64,000 bases of DNA from JABDKJ01 sp964609215 (GCA_964609215.1 CAZSQZ010000003.1:186001-250000), one strand, 5' to 3'. Counted from the stretch's first letter, positions 18,110 through 27,487 are shown. Notes: generated by a model from the sequence alone, not told the origin. Program-made: numbers and translations.

Positions 18110-19268
18110 CCTCTTCAAGAGGACTACTCTCTTCCATTCCAAAAGTGCATATATTCTTTAGAGAAGCAATGCATTTATCTATTTCTTCTTTGGTATTATA
18201 TCTAGAAAATGAAAATCTAATGCTTGGCCCAAGACCTTCCAAACCAACTTCATTCAAAACATGAGAGCCTTTACTACTTCCGCTTGAACAAGCGCTTCCT
18301 CCAGAACACGCAATACCTTCTATATCCAATCGGAATAATATCTGACTATTAATATCACAAGAAGGAAACTTTACATTTAGAACAGTATAGAGACTTTGCC
18401 CCTTATAATCACCATTAAAACGAATATCGTCTATTTCTTCTTCTAAACGCTGAATCATGTAATCCTTAAGACCTTGAATGTTCTTCCTATGTTCTTCCAG
18501 ATTATTATAAGCCAAGTCAAATGCTTTGGATAAACCTACAATACCATAAATATTTTCGGTTCCTCCTCTTAAACCTCGTTCTTGAGCACCTCCTTCCAAC
18601 ATAGGAGAAGCCTTAATCCCAGCTCTTTTATATAAAAAACCAACTCCTTTAGGGCCATGGAATTTATGTCCAGCACAAGCTAAAAAGTCAATCTCTATCT
18701 CATCCAAGTCGAAAGCATAATGCCCCATGGTTTGCACCGTATCTGAATGAAAGTAAGCATTGTATTTTTTGCACAGCGCAGAAACCGTTTTCAATGGCAG
18801 AAGGTTTCCTACCTCATTATTTCCATGCATTAAGGAAACCAATGCATTAGGATATTGGATAAGCAAATCTTCTAAATGATTCAAGTCAAGGTGCGCATTA
18901 CTTTTAATATCAACAAAATGAATTTGCACATTATCACTAGCTTTCAGGTGCTCAACAGTATGCAAAACCGCATGATGTTCTATTCTAGATGTAATAATAT
19001 GTTTGACCCCTAAATCACGAACTGCACAACGAATGGCTAAATTATCTGCTTCAGTTCCTCCAGAGGTAAAGCAAATTTCAGCTGGAGTGCAGTTTAAGTG
19101 TTTTGCTATATTCCTTCTTGAAAGTTCTATTGCATTCCTTACCTGCCTTCCAAAAACATGAGTTGAGGAAGGGTTTCCATAATTTTCCTTAAAATAGGGC
19201 AACATTGCATCCAAAACCTCTGGAGCCAGTTGCGTAGTTGCTGCATTATCTAAATATATTTTCGACAT
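18099..19268 (-). CDS. Cysteine desulfurase (NifS/IscS family)
   Basis: A 389-residue PLP enzyme that moves sulfur from cysteine to a catalytic Cys for Fe-S clusters or thio-modification. MSKIYLDNAATTQ is the typical start. CAGHKFHGPKG holds the PLP lysine (about residue 205) and GGSACSSGSSKGSHVL the active-site cysteine loop; the loop is long, as in class I (IscS-like) enzymes. It follows the mutase gene by only 2 bp, so the two are co-transcribed. No iscU or sufE lies nearby, so the acceptor is unknown. Confidence 0.93.
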   Translation of the reverse strand: MSKIYLDNAATTQLAPEVLDAMLPYFKENYGNPSSTHVFGRQVRNAIELSRRNIAKHLNCTPAEICFTSGGTEADNLAIRCAVRDLGVKHIITSRIEHHAVLHTVEHLKASDNVQIHFVDIKSNAHLDLNHLEDLLIQYPNALVSLMHGNNEVGNLLPLKTVSALCKKYNAYFHSDTVQTMGHYAFDLDEIEIDFLACAGHKFHGPKGVGFLYKRAGIKASPMLEGGAQERGLRGGTENIYGIVGLSKAFDLAYNNLEEHRKNIQGLKDYMIQRLEEEIDDIRFNGDYKGQSLYTVLNVKFPSCDINSQILFRLDIEGIACSGGSACSSGSSKGSHVLNEVGLEGLGPSIRFSFSRYNTKEEIDKCIASLKNICTFGMEESSPLEEASE

Positions 19269-19270
19269 AT

Positions 19271-20665
19271 CTATACTCCTATTTCCGCAATTTCGTGAAT
19301 TTCTTGCATAATTCCATGGGCAAGTTGATCAGCTTTCTCCGTAGATTGAGCTTCTGAATAAACGCGAATTATAGGTTCGGTATTGGATTTTCTCAAATGA
19401 ACCCATCCTTCCTTAAAGTCAATTTTTACCCCATCAATGGTGCTAACCTCCTCATTGGCATACTTTTCCGCCATAGATTCTAATATATTATCTACGTTTA
19501 AATTAGGTGTAAGTTGAATTTTATTCTTCGACATAAAATAGTTTGGCAACTCATTTCTCCATTCAGAACTAGAACATCCTTTTTCTGCTAAACCACTTAA
19601 AAACAGTGCTATTCCAACCAAAGCATCTCTTCCATAATGTAGTTCCGGATAAATAATCCCTCCATTTCCTTCACCTCCTATTACCGCATTATTTGCTTTC
19701 ATTTTTTCGACCACATTCACCTCTCCTACGGCAGAAGCAAAGTAATTTCCACCTGCATTTTGTGTAATATCTCTAAGTGCTCGACTGGAAGATAAATTTG
19801 ATACTGTCGCTCCTTTATTATGTCCAAGAATATACTGCGCAACTGCTACAAGGGTATATTCTTCACCAAAATAACTTCCATCATTGGAAACGAAAGCAAG
19901 ACGATCTACATCAGGATCAACAACAATACCCAAATCTGCACCTGTTTCCTTAACCTTATTAATCAAGCCTGTGATATTTTTTGGCAATGGCTCTGGATTA
20001 TGCGAAAAATGACCTGTTGGCTCACAATTCAATTTGATCACTTCGCAACCCATTTTCTTCAATAATGGTGGAATTGATATTCCTCCAGTAGAATCAACAG
20101 AGTCAACAACTATTTTATAGTTTCTTTTTTCAACTATTTCTGCCTTCACCAAAGGTAGATCAAGAATCATTTGAATATGCCTATTTATCCAGGAATCGTT
20201 CTTTGCTATTTTTCCTAAGTCTTTGGCTTCTGCGTAATCAAATATCCCTTCGTTTGCATATTCAATTATTTGTTGCCCTTCTGCAGCGGATATAAATTCT
20301 CCCTTGTTATTCAGTAGTTTAAGAGCATTCCATTCAAAAGGGTTATGACTTGCAGTCAAAATAATTCCTCCATCCGCATTTTCTCCTGGTACTGCCACTT
20401 CTACTGTTGGAGTTGTTGAAAGCCCTAAGTCAATAATATCAATACCCATTCCTACCAAAGTGGAGCTCACTAAACTACTTATCATTTCTCCAGAAACACG
20501 TGCATCCCTTCCAATCACAACTTTTAACTTTTTCCCAGAGTTTTGGCTTCTCAATAACCTTGCATATGACGAGCTATAAAGCACAACATCCTGAGGAGTT
20601 AAAGCATTACCTTTTTTACCACCAATTGTTCCTCTAATACCAGAAATAGACTTTATTAGGGTCAT
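19271..20665 (-). CDS. glmM: Phosphoglucosamine mutase / alpha-phosphohexomutase
   Basis: A 464-residue four-domain phosphohexomutase. The phosphoserine loop is TASHNPFEWNALKLL (Ser about 105), the Mg site is DPDVDRLAF, the sugar-binding loop GEGNGGIIYPELHYGRDALVG, and the phosphate-binding C-terminal loop RKSNTEPIIRVYSEA. In Bacteroidota this type is usually called GlmM (glucosamine-6-P to glucosamine-1-P for UDP-GlcNAc), but phosphomanno-/phosphoglucomutase activity is possible. A clear promoter lies just upstream and cysteine desulfurase 2 bp downstream. Confidence 0.85.
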   Translation of the reverse strand: MTLIKSISGIRGTIGGKKGNALTPQDVVLYSSSYARLLRSQNSGKKLKVVIGRDARVSGEMISSLVSSTLVGMGIDIIDLGLSTTPTVEVAVPGENADGGIILTASHNPFEWNALKLLNNKGEFISAAEGQQIIEYANEGIFDYAEAKDLGKIAKNDSWINRHIQMILDLPLVKAEIVEKRNYKIVVDSVDSTGGISIPPLLKKMGCEVIKLNCEPTGHFSHNPEPLPKNITGLINKVKETGADLGIVVDPDVDRLAFVSNDGSYFGEEYTLVAVAQYILGHNKGATVSNLSSSRALRDITQNAGGNYFASAVGEVNVVEKMKANNAVIGGEGNGGIIYPELHYGRDALVGIALFLSGLAEKGCSSSEWRNELPNYFMSKNKIQLTPNLNVDNILESMAEKYANEEVSTIDGVKIDFKEGWVHLRKSNTEPIIRVYSEAQSTEKADQLAHGIMQEIHEIAEIGV

Positions 20666-20679
20666 GTTTAAAATTTGGA

Positions 20680-20687
20680 CAAAAATA
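20680..20687 (-). promoter_or_regulatory. Promoter -7 element of the glmM operon
   Basis: A perfect TATTTTTG (TAnnTTTG class) on the minus strand, 14 bp before the ATG at 20665. A TTTTTTG run lies about 15 bp upstream, a short spacer for a -33 box. Expected leader is under 10 nt. Confidence 0.55.
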
Positions 20688-20737
20688 AACTCATTTAGGA
20701 GACAAAAAATTACATCTGCGAAAATTTATTGATAGGC

Positions 20738-20767
20738 TTTGAAGTATGTACTTCTTTGATATATTTG
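20738..20767 (+). promoter_or_regulatory. Strong Bacteroidota-type promoter for the TPR/comA/rhodanese run
   Basis: TTTG (20738-20741), 18-bp spacer, TATATTTG (20760-20767): both boxes match the Bacteroidota sigma-factor consensus exactly. It lies 35 bp before the ATG at 20803 and points away from the glmM promoter. Confidence 0.7.
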
Positions 20768-20802
20768 TCCTTGAGCTTTAATACAATTACTGACCTTGAC
20801 CT

Positions 20803-22218
20803 ATGAGCGATTTTTTCGAAAAGCCATTACCGTGGGGAGCTGCTGCCTCAGATAATATTATTCGCAAATTCAGAGAACTCATCAATTCTAACCAAGTACG
20901 TTATTTTGATGTTGAACAATTTGAGCAAATTGTTGATTACTATCTTAATTCCACAGAGTATAATTATGCCCAACTGGCAATAAATATGGCAGTGGAACAA
21001 CACCCAAACTCATCTTCAATTCTAATACGTAAAGCTGAAGTTCTTTTCCACAATAAAAACTTGTACGCGAGTTTGAGTCTTTTGAAAAATTTGGCAGAAC
21101 TGGAACCTTCCAATCCTGACATTTTTATCACCCTTGGTGCTGTATATAGCAGAATGGGAGAAAGTGAGAAGGCAGTAATAAGCCTTAGAAAAACGCTGAG
21201 CTTGGTTAATCCCGATGAAGCTGATCATATTTATGAAGCTCTAGGTCATGAGTTTTGGTCTTTAGACCTATTAAGTAAAGGTTTAAATTCCTTCCAGCAA
21301 TCGCTTCTTATTCAGCCAGATAACCCAGATCTTTTAGAAAGAGTTTATGAAATTTATTCTTCTGAAAAAGACAATGATAAAGGGCTTCAATTTTTTAATG
21401 AGCTATCGGAGATTAGTCCATATTGCGCGGAAATTTGGTATTATATTTCTTCATTACACTATGGAATTCAAGAATTTTCGGATAGTAAATTCGCTGTAGA
21501 ACTTTGTTTGGCAGTGAGTGATGACCATACTGAGGCCTATAAACTTTTAGCCAACTGCTTATATGAGCTGAAAGAATATCAAGATGCAATAATTAATTAT
21601 AAGGTTTTTCTCAATAGAACTAGAGTAAGTGCTCAGGTTCTTACCAAAATTGGTGAGTGTTACGAAATGTTGGGTAAAGAAAAATACGCCCTTTTTTATT
21701 TCCAAAAAGCGATTGATCTTAATCCTAAGTTTCCCGATTCCTATTTAGGATATGGTATTATCTGCAATCTGATGGGAAGACACCAAGAGGCTTTAGTCAA
21801 CATCAAGAAAGCTATTGATCTCAACCCAAAGCAAAATGAATACTGGCATTTTCTAGCACTTTGTCATGGTAAATCCAATGAATTTGAAAGCGCAATACTT
21901 TCTTTTGAAAAAAGCATAGAATTAGATTCAAAATATAAAATGGCTTGGCTGGATTTTATAGACTTCCTAAAGGAAAGTAATGAACTTGACTCTGGAATGG
22001 ATACTATAGACAGAGCTTTAATGCATTTCCCTAGGGATGAAGACTTGTTGATAAGAAAAACAGCATTTTTCTTTGAACTTGGTAATAAAAACCGAGCTTT
22101 AAATACCTTTGAAAATTCTTTATTTAAGGAACAAACTTCATATTCCAAAATGTTGAAGTATTATCCGAGAATAAAGGAAATAAGTGAAATCAAAGAATTA
22201 CTTGAATTATATTCATAA
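20803..22218 (+). CDS. Large TPR-repeat protein
   Basis: A 471-residue protein made almost wholly of tetratricopeptide repeats, for example SGLLKN-type helices early, then LTKIGECYEMLGKEKYALFY, SYLGYGIICNLMGRHQEA and YWHFLALCHGKSNEFESA. It has no signal peptide and no enzymatic domain, so it is probably a cytoplasmic scaffold. It is first in a plus-strand run with the phosphosulfolactate synthase gene (7 bp gap) and has its own consensus promoter. Similar TPR genes are common in Bacteroidota without known roles. Confidence 0.82.
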   Translation: MSDFFEKPLPWGAAASDNIIRKFRELINSNQVRYFDVEQFEQIVDYYLNSTEYNYAQLAINMAVEQHPNSSSILIRKAEVLFHNKNLYASLSLLKNLAELEPSNPDIFITLGAVYSRMGESEKAVISLRKTLSLVNPDEADHIYEALGHEFWSLDLLSKGLNSFQQSLLIQPDNPDLLERVYEIYSSEKDNDKGLQFFNELSEISPYCAEIWYYISSLHYGIQEFSDSKFAVELCLAVSDDHTEAYKLLANCLYELKEYQDAIINYKVFLNRTRVSAQVLTKIGECYEMLGKEKYALFYFQKAIDLNPKFPDSYLGYGIICNLMGRHQEALVNIKKAIDLNPKQNEYWHFLALCHGKSNEFESAILSFEKSIELDSKYKMAWLDFIDFLKESNELDSGMDTIDRALMHFPRDEDLLIRKTAFFFELGNKNRALNTFENSLFKEQTSYSKMLKYYPRIKEISEIKELLELYS

Positions 22219-22225
22219 TTATTGA

Positions 22226-23011
22226 ATGAATTTTAAGCTAGGAAGTGTCCCTAATAGGGCAAGAAAACCAAGACAAAGAGGTCTTACCATGATGATGGAC
22301 AAAGGGCTCAGTACACGGCAAGCAGAGGACTTTGTAGATGCTTCTGGAGAATTAACGGATTTAGTAAAGTTAGGCTTTGGAACAAGCTACGTTACCAAAA
22401 AACTTAAAACCAAAATTAAGATTTATCAAGAAGCTAACATTAAAGTGTATTTAGGAGGTACCCTTTTTGAAGCATTTCTCATTAGAAATAAACTTGATGA
22501 GTACAAAAAATTGATGAATGAGCTGGGTATAGATACCGTTGAAGTTTCTGATGGTTCTATTACTATTCCTCATGGCAAGAAATGCAAGATCATTAGAGAT
22601 TTTGCCAAGGACTTTACCGTTCTTTCTGAAGTAGGTTCTAAAGAAGAAGGCATTTTTATCAGCCCTGCTAAATGGATTTCTATGATGAGCAAGGAAATTG
22701 CAGCAGGCTCATGGAAAGTAATTGCCGAGGCGAGAGAAAGTGGAACTGTTGGTATATATAGACCAAATGGAACTGCGCATACGGTACTAATCAATAAGAT
22801 TTTAAGCAAAGTTAAAAAAGACGATATTCTTTGGGAGGCACCTCAAAAAGCTCAACAAGTATGGTTTATTAAACTATTAGGTGCTAATGTTAATCTTGGA
22901 AATATTGCACATAATGAAATGATTCCTCTTGAAACGCTTCGTTTAGGTTTAAGAGGTGATACCTTCTTTCAATTTCTTAAAGATGGTAAAGACACAAAGA
23001 TTGATCTATGA
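22226..23011 (+). CDS. comA: Phosphosulfolactate synthase (ComA family)
   Basis: A 261-residue TIM-barrel protein close to the family's usual length. Recognisable stretches are RGLTMMMDKGL, FGTSYV, VYLGGTLFEAFL, DTVEVSDGSI, VLSEVGSK, KVIAEARESGTVGIY, IIWEAP-like ILWEAPQKAQQVWFI and GLRGDTF. ComA adds sulfite to phosphoenolpyruvate to give (2R)-phosphosulfolactate; in archaea this starts coenzyme M synthesis. Bacteroidota do not make coenzyme M, so the product here is more likely used for sulfolactate, cysteate or sulfonolipid (capnine-type) chemistry; that is inference. Its TGA overlaps the ATG of the rhodanese gene (23008-23011). Confidence 0.88.
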   Translation: MNFKLGSVPNRARKPRQRGLTMMMDKGLSTRQAEDFVDASGELTDLVKLGFGTSYVTKKLKTKIKIYQEANIKVYLGGTLFEAFLIRNKLDEYKKLMNELGIDTVEVSDGSITIPHGKKCKIIRDFAKDFTVLSEVGSKEEGIFISPAKWISMMSKEIAAGSWKVIAEARESGTVGIYRPNGTAHTVLINKILSKVKKDDILWEAPQKAQQVWFIKLLGANVNLGNIAHNEMIPLETLRLGLRGDTFFQFLKDGKDTKIDL

Positions 23012-23325
23012 AATCTATCAGTGTAAATGAGTTGAAACAAATGCGTGATGGTGAGGTTGAACATCAATTAATTGATGTTAGAGAACATCATGAAGTTGAA
23101 ATCGCAGAAATTGGTGGAGAACATATTCCAATGGGTGAAGTGATGTCTAAATTGGATAAGATAAGAAAAGACATTCCCGTTGTATTGCATTGCAGAAGTG
23201 GCGCAAGATCAATGGCTATTTGTGAAGCCTTAGAAAAAACAAGAGGTTATGATAATTTAATCAATCTTGATGGCGGAATAATCGCTTGGGCAGAAGAAAT
23301 AGACAAGAGTATTAACCTTTACTAG
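23008..23325 (+). CDS. Single-domain rhodanese-like sulfurtransferase
   Basis: A 105-residue rhodanese domain with LIDVREHHEVEIAEI and an active-site loop VVLHCRSGARS (Cys about 71). The six-residue loop fits sulfur-transfer rhodaneses of the GlpE/PspE type. It overlaps comA by 4 bp (ATGA), implying coupled translation. Rhodaneses can release sulfite from thiosulfate, and sulfite is a ComA substrate, so a metabolic link is possible but unproven. Confidence 0.88.
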   Translation: MKSISVNELKQMRDGEVEHQLIDVREHHEVEIAEIGGEHIPMGEVMSKLDKIRKDIPVVLHCRSGARSMAICEALEKTRGYDNLINLDGGIIAWAEEIDKSINLY

Positions 23326-23332
23326 TTTTCGT

Positions 23333-24331
23333 TTGAGAAGCCCGCTGCAAAATATGTTCCTTTTTCTCAAAGGTCTTGCAATGGGTGGAGCTGATGTTGT
23401 CCCTGGAGTTTCCGGAGGAACTATTGCTCTTATAGCAGGAATTTATGAAGAACTTATTGAAACAATAAACAAGGTTAATCTAAGTTCCCTCAAGCTCATT
23501 TTAAAGGGAAGATTAAAAGAGTTCTGGAAAGAAATCAATGGTAATTTTTTACTTGTACTTATTGCAGGAATTGCCGTTAGCTTTTTAAGTCTCGCCAAAT
23601 TGATGACCATTTTACTGGAAGAACATCCTCTTCTACTTTGGTCTTTTTTCTTTGGTTTAATCATCGCTTCTGCTTGGTTAATAGGTAAAGAACTTAATCC
23701 CTTTAAATGGTCTTATTTTCTTGCTATTGTAATAGGCACTGGTATTTCTTATTATATCACCACCATTGCTCCTACTAATTCTTCAGACAATTTAATCTAC
23801 TTGTTTTTTTGCGGTACACTTGCTTTTTGTGCAATGATATTGCCTGGAATATCTGGAAGTTTCATTCTTCTTTTGTTAGGAGCTTATAGCACAGTAATTG
23901 GTGCAGTAGCCAATATAAGCAGCGCATTTAAGGAAAGTATTAGCATAATTATTGCTGTTGGTTTAGGAGGTATTGTCGGACTATTATCCTTCTCAAAACT
24001 ATTGAATTGGCTTTTTAAAAAATATCGTCACTTTACTATTGCAGTAATGACGGGTTTTCTAATTGGTTCCCTGAATAAAATTTGGCCTTGGCAGCACATC
24101 ACTGAAGTTTACATCAAACACAAAGGTGAAGAGGATGAGGAAATTATAACCATGGCTTGGGACAATGTCCTGCCTCAGAATTTTGATATTCCCCTGCGTG
24201 AATCCATAGACAATTTGGGTAATGTCCATACTCATATAACAGCAGATCCTCAGCTGATTCCCGCGATTGGTTTGTGTTTGGCGGGATTTTTGACTATCTT
24301 TTTATTGGAAAGGATAGGCAGAAAAAGGTAA
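23333..24331 (+). CDS. DUF368 (PopT-type) polyprenyl-phosphate transporter
   Basis: A 332-residue membrane protein with about eight to nine hydrophobic helices. GADVVPGVSGGTIALIAGIYEEL at the N-terminus and the repeat-like MILPGISGSFILLLLGAY in the middle are the twin DUF368 signatures. Members of this family have been shown to help return undecaprenyl phosphate across the cytoplasmic membrane. The TTG at 23333 gives an N-terminus of family-typical length; an ATG at 23354 is possible. It lies 7 bp after the rhodanese gene. A charged insert near residues 255-300 (KHKGEEDEEIIT...) is found in Bacteroidota members. Confidence 0.85.
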   Translation: MRSPLQNMFLFLKGLAMGGADVVPGVSGGTIALIAGIYEELIETINKVNLSSLKLILKGRLKEFWKEINGNFLLVLIAGIAVSFLSLAKLMTILLEEHPLLLWSFFFGLIIASAWLIGKELNPFKWSYFLAIVIGTGISYYITTIAPTNSSDNLIYLFFCGTLAFCAMILPGISGSFILLLLGAYSTVIGAVANISSAFKESISIIIAVGLGGIVGLLSFSKLLNWLFKKYRHFTIAVMTGFLIGSLNKIWPWQHITEVYIKHKGEEDEEIITMAWDNVLPQNFDIPLRESIDNLGNVHTHITADPQLIPAIGLCLAGFLTIFLLERIGRKR

Positions 24332-24412
24332 TGATGAAAATTCCTGTATAATTTAATTTTCCCTTCATTTAAGTAAGCTCTTCCTATCTTATATTGGTAT
24401 AAAGATTTTTCT

Positions 24413-24874
24413 ATGGAAGATGAGTTTCGGATAATGAGCTGTAAAAGAGCTGTAAAAGATGTGTTTAACTACATTGTTAAAATGAAAGAAGAAAACCCTG
24501 ATTGTGTCATACATATTGGGTGTGATTCTCAGAATTTTAGAGATAAAACAACTTATGTGACGGCAATTGTTTTCAGATTTCCTGGACATGGGGCACATGT
24601 TATATATAGAAAAGAAAGAATCCCAAAAATAGATGTAATGTGGACCAAACTTTGGGGAGAACTGGAACGCTCACTAAACTTAGCAACCGCCATACGCGAA
24701 AAAACAGGAATTGAAATAAAGCAAATAGATCTGGATTTTAATAGCAATCCTGAATTTGCAAGTAATAAATTGCTTACTGCAGCTAAAGGATATTTGAATT
24801 CTTTAGGTTTTGTATCTCGAGCAAAGCCCAATTTATTGATTGCTGCTTGGGCAGCAGATGTTCTATGTCATTGA
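24413..24874 (+). CDS. YkuK-family RNase H-like protein
   Basis: A 153-residue protein resembling the YkuK/DUF458 family with a predicted RNase H-like fold: VIHIGCDSQNFRDKTTYVTAIVF (acidic Asp on the first strand), IDLDFNSNPEFASNKLL and a final ASP-bearing helix (AAWAADVLCH). Activity has not been established for the family as far as I know. Its stop codon overlaps the convergent gene by 7 bp. A TATATTGG, one mismatch from the -7 consensus, lies about 25 bp upstream. Confidence 0.75.
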   Translation: MEDEFRIMSCKRAVKDVFNYIVKMKEENPDCVIHIGCDSQNFRDKTTYVTAIVFRFPGHGAHVIYRKERIPKIDVMWTKLWGELERSLNLATAIREKTGIEIKQIDLDFNSNPEFASNKLLTAAKGYLNSLGFVSRAKPNLLIAAWAADVLCH

Positions 24875-25116
24875 TCTTTCAGTTTGTCAATGTCTATTTG
24901 GTCTGTATAATACTCTAAGTTCTTTTTTTCCACTGTTTCTATCCAGTGAATAATATTTAAACCTATCTTCTTCCAAACCTCTACATAAAAATCTTCCAGA
25001 TAATATAAATCGACATTAAAGCTACCATGAATTCTATTTGCTAAAAATGTCCCTTTGGTTTCGACTATCCCAAACCTGTCTAATAACCTTTTTTTTCTAA
25101 AATCAGCAGCAGTCAT
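24868..25116 (-). CDS. Hypothetical small protein (82 aa)
   Basis: I do not recognise this protein. It has no signal peptide or long hydrophobic segment. It is mixed charged and aromatic (VDLYYLEDFYVEVWKK), with a helical acidic tail. Its ATG directly follows the TAA of the 60-residue gene upstream, so the two are one transcription unit. The overlap of its end with ykuK by 7 bp and the good start context support a real gene. Confidence 0.65.
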   Translation of the reverse strand: MTAADFRKKRLLDRFGIVETKGTFLANRIHGSFNVDLYYLEDFYVEVWKKIGLNIIHWIETVEKKNLEYYTDQIDIDKLKDQ

Positions 25117-25299
25117 TTATCTAATAAAAAATCTATAGATGAGAACAATGATGCAAAATAAGAACATGAAAATGGAAATACGATTTACTCCGTGCATCAT
25201 TTTCAGGTTTATATTCTCAGATTCATCGCTATTTTGTTTTTCTTTTCTGAAAAAAGTAAGGGGGTTTAGGTAGTATAATATCTTTCTTAAAAAGGTCAT
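25117..25299 (-). CDS. Small single-span membrane protein (DUF6728-like)
   Basis: A 60-residue protein with a polar N-terminus (LNPLTFFRKEKQN), a conserved-looking KMMHGVNRISIFMFL stretch and one C-terminal transmembrane helix. The MHGxNRISIxMFL pattern resembles a small Bacteroidota family I recall as DUF6728; that recognition is tentative. It is transcribed divergently from uvrB and immediately upstream of the 82-residue gene. Confidence 0.65.
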   Translation of the reverse strand: MTFLRKILYYLNPLTFFRKEKQNSDESENINLKMMHGVNRISIFMFLFCIIVLIYRFFIR

Positions 25300-25321
25300 C
25301 GCTTAAATCTTAATTCAAATA

Positions 25322-25353
25322 TCTGAAAATAAAGCCATTCTATTCTATTTTTG
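25322..25353 (+). promoter_or_regulatory. Candidate promoter of uvrB with near-leaderless start
   Basis: A perfect TATTTTTG (25346-25353) with TCTG 20 bp upstream (one mismatch from TTTG). The start codon at 25363 lies only 9 bp past the -7 box. Confidence 0.5.
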
Positions 25354-25362
25354 TTCAGCATT

Positions 25363-27390
25363 ATGGCGATAAAATTCAATATTCAATCGGAATTCAAACC
25401 AACAGGAGACCAACCACAAGCAATTGCACAATTAACCGAAGGAGTAAATCGCGGAGATGAGTTTCAAGTTTTACTGGGGGTTACTGGTTCTGGAAAAACC
25501 TTTACAATGGCCAATGTCATTCAGGAAACTCAAAAACCAACTCTTATTTTATCCCATAATAAAACTCTTGCAGCTCAGCTATATGGAGAATTTAAAAGTT
25601 TCTTTCCAGATAACTTAGTAGAGTATTTTGTCTCTTACTATGATTACTATCAGCCAGAAGCCTTCTTACCTACAACAAATACCTACATAGAAAAGGATTT
25701 ATCCATTAATGAGGAAATTCAAAAGCTACGGCTAAGTACCACCTCTGCCCTACTTTCTGGTCGTAAGGATGTTATTGTGGTTTCTTCTGTTTCTTGCATT
25801 TACGGTATTGGTAACCCAACTGAATTTTATAAGAGTGTAATTGAGTTAAAGAAGGGTCAATTGATCAGTCGCAATAAAGTGCTTCATTATTTGGTAACCT
25901 CATTATATTCTAGAAATGATATTGATTTTCAAAGAGGAAACTTCAGAGTTAAAGGAGACACTTTAGATGTTTATCTTGCTTATTCAGATCAAGCTATTCG
26001 TTTTAATTTCTTTGGAGATGAAATAGAAGAAATTGAAATGTTTAGTCCTGAAACCGGAAAGGTTATCACGGAACTGGAAGAAATTAAAATCTATCCAGCG
26101 AATCTCTTTGTTACGAGCCCTGAAACTCAGCAATATGCAATAAGACAAATTCAAGACGACCTAGTAAAACAACTGGAGTACTTCAAGGACATAGGTAAAC
26201 ATCTTGAGGCAAAAAGGCTTGATGAAAGAGTAAACTACGATTTAGAAATGATTCGGGAGTTAGGTTATTGTTCTGGAATAGAAAACTACTCCAGATATTT
26301 TGACCGAAGAGATGTTGGTGATCGTCCTTTCTGCCTTATAGATTATTTTCCAAAGGATTTTCTATTCATAATGGATGAAAGTCATGTCACTAATTCCCAA
26401 ATTTCTGCAATGTATGGTGGAGATCGCTCGAGAAAAGTAAACCTTGTGGAATATGGTTTTCGATTGCCAGCCGCACTGGATAATCGACCATTGAAGTATG
26501 AAGAATTTGAAACAATAATCAATCAAACCATATTTGTCAGTGCCACGCCAGGTGATTTTGAACTGCAAAAATCGGAAGGTGTATTCGTTGAACAAATTAT
26601 TAGACCAACAGGTTTATTAGACCCTGTCATTGAGGTTAGACCCAGCGAAAACCAAATTGATGATTTATTGGATGAAATCAATATAAGAGTTCAAAAGGAA
26701 GAACGTGTTTTGGTTACTACTCTTACCAAAAGAATGGCAGAGGAGCTTCACAAATATGTTGAAAGGTTAGGCATTAGAAGTGCTTATATACACTCAGATG
26801 TAGACACTTTAGAGAGAATAGAAATTCTTAGAAATCTAAGGCTGGGTATTTTTGATGTATTGGTGGGTGTAAACCTGTTAAGAGAAGGATTGGATTTACC
26901 AGAAGTTTCTCTTGTTGCAATTTTAGATGCTGACAAGGAAGGTTTTTTAAGGTCTAAAAGGTCATTGGTTCAAACAGTTGGTCGTGCTGCAAGAAATGTC
27001 AATGGAATGGTTATTATGTATGCGGATACTGTGACGGATAGTATGCAAAATACAATTGATGACACTAATCGCAGAAGGGCCAAGCAAATAGCTTATAATG
27101 AGGAACATGGAATTGTACCTAAGCAAATTGTTAAATCGAGAGAAGCCATTTTAGGACAAACTTCAGTAGTCGATGGTGAATATGCAGAACCAATGACTTA
27201 TGACCAAAAAACGGAAGTAGGGTTAGCTGCCGATCCGGTTGTACAATACATGAGTAAGGAAGCCTTGGAAAAAAACATTTCAGACGTGAAAAGAAGAATG
27301 GAAAAAGCAGCAAAGGAATTGGACTTCATGGAAGCTGCTCGCCTGAGAGACGAAATGTTTGCTTTAAAAGATATTTTAAAGACTAAATAA
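25363..27390 (+). CDS. uvrB: Excinuclease ABC subunit B
   Basis: UvrB of usual length (675 residues from the ATG at 25363; a TTG four codons upstream lies in the promoter, so I reject it). Motifs: GVTGSGKTFT Walker A, the beta-hairpin YYDYYQPEAFLP, DESHVT, FVSATPGDFE, and TVGRAARNVNG. The C-terminal UvrC-contact UVR domain is seen as KRRMEKAAKELDFMEAARLRDEM. It loads the damage-verified lesion for UvrC incision. The partner uvrA is 12.8 kb downstream at 40233. Confidence 0.97.
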   Translation: MAIKFNIQSEFKPTGDQPQAIAQLTEGVNRGDEFQVLLGVTGSGKTFTMANVIQETQKPTLILSHNKTLAAQLYGEFKSFFPDNLVEYFVSYYDYYQPEAFLPTTNTYIEKDLSINEEIQKLRLSTTSALLSGRKDVIVVSSVSCIYGIGNPTEFYKSVIELKKGQLISRNKVLHYLVTSLYSRNDIDFQRGNFRVKGDTLDVYLAYSDQAIRFNFFGDEIEEIEMFSPETGKVITELEEIKIYPANLFVTSPETQQYAIRQIQDDLVKQLEYFKDIGKHLEAKRLDERVNYDLEMIRELGYCSGIENYSRYFDRRDVGDRPFCLIDYFPKDFLFIMDESHVTNSQISAMYGGDRSRKVNLVEYGFRLPAALDNRPLKYEEFETIINQTIFVSATPGDFELQKSEGVFVEQIIRPTGLLDPVIEVRPSENQIDDLLDEINIRVQKEERVLVTTLTKRMAEELHKYVERLGIRSAYIHSDVDTLERIEILRNLRLGIFDVLVGVNLLREGLDLPEVSLVAILDADKEGFLRSKRSLVQTVGRAARNVNGMVIMYADTVTDSMQNTIDDTNRRRAKQIAYNEEHGIVPKQIVKSREAILGQTSVVDGEYAEPMTYDQKTEVGLAADPVVQYMSKEALEKNISDVKRRMEKAAKELDFMEAARLRDEMFALKDILKTK

Positions 27391-27459
27391 GATTTCAAAG
27401 TTTAAAAGCTATTGTTCTAAAATTTTAGCATTTATCTCAAAAACACCATATTATAAACA

Positions 27460-27467
27460 TAATTTTG
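27460..27467 (+). promoter_or_regulatory. Promoter -7 element of the secreted protease gene
   Basis: A perfect TAATTTTG 20 bp before the ATG at 27488. No convincing TTTG box at the right distance. Confidence 0.5.
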
Positions 27468-27487
27468 TACCTAGTAACACTTAGTAT

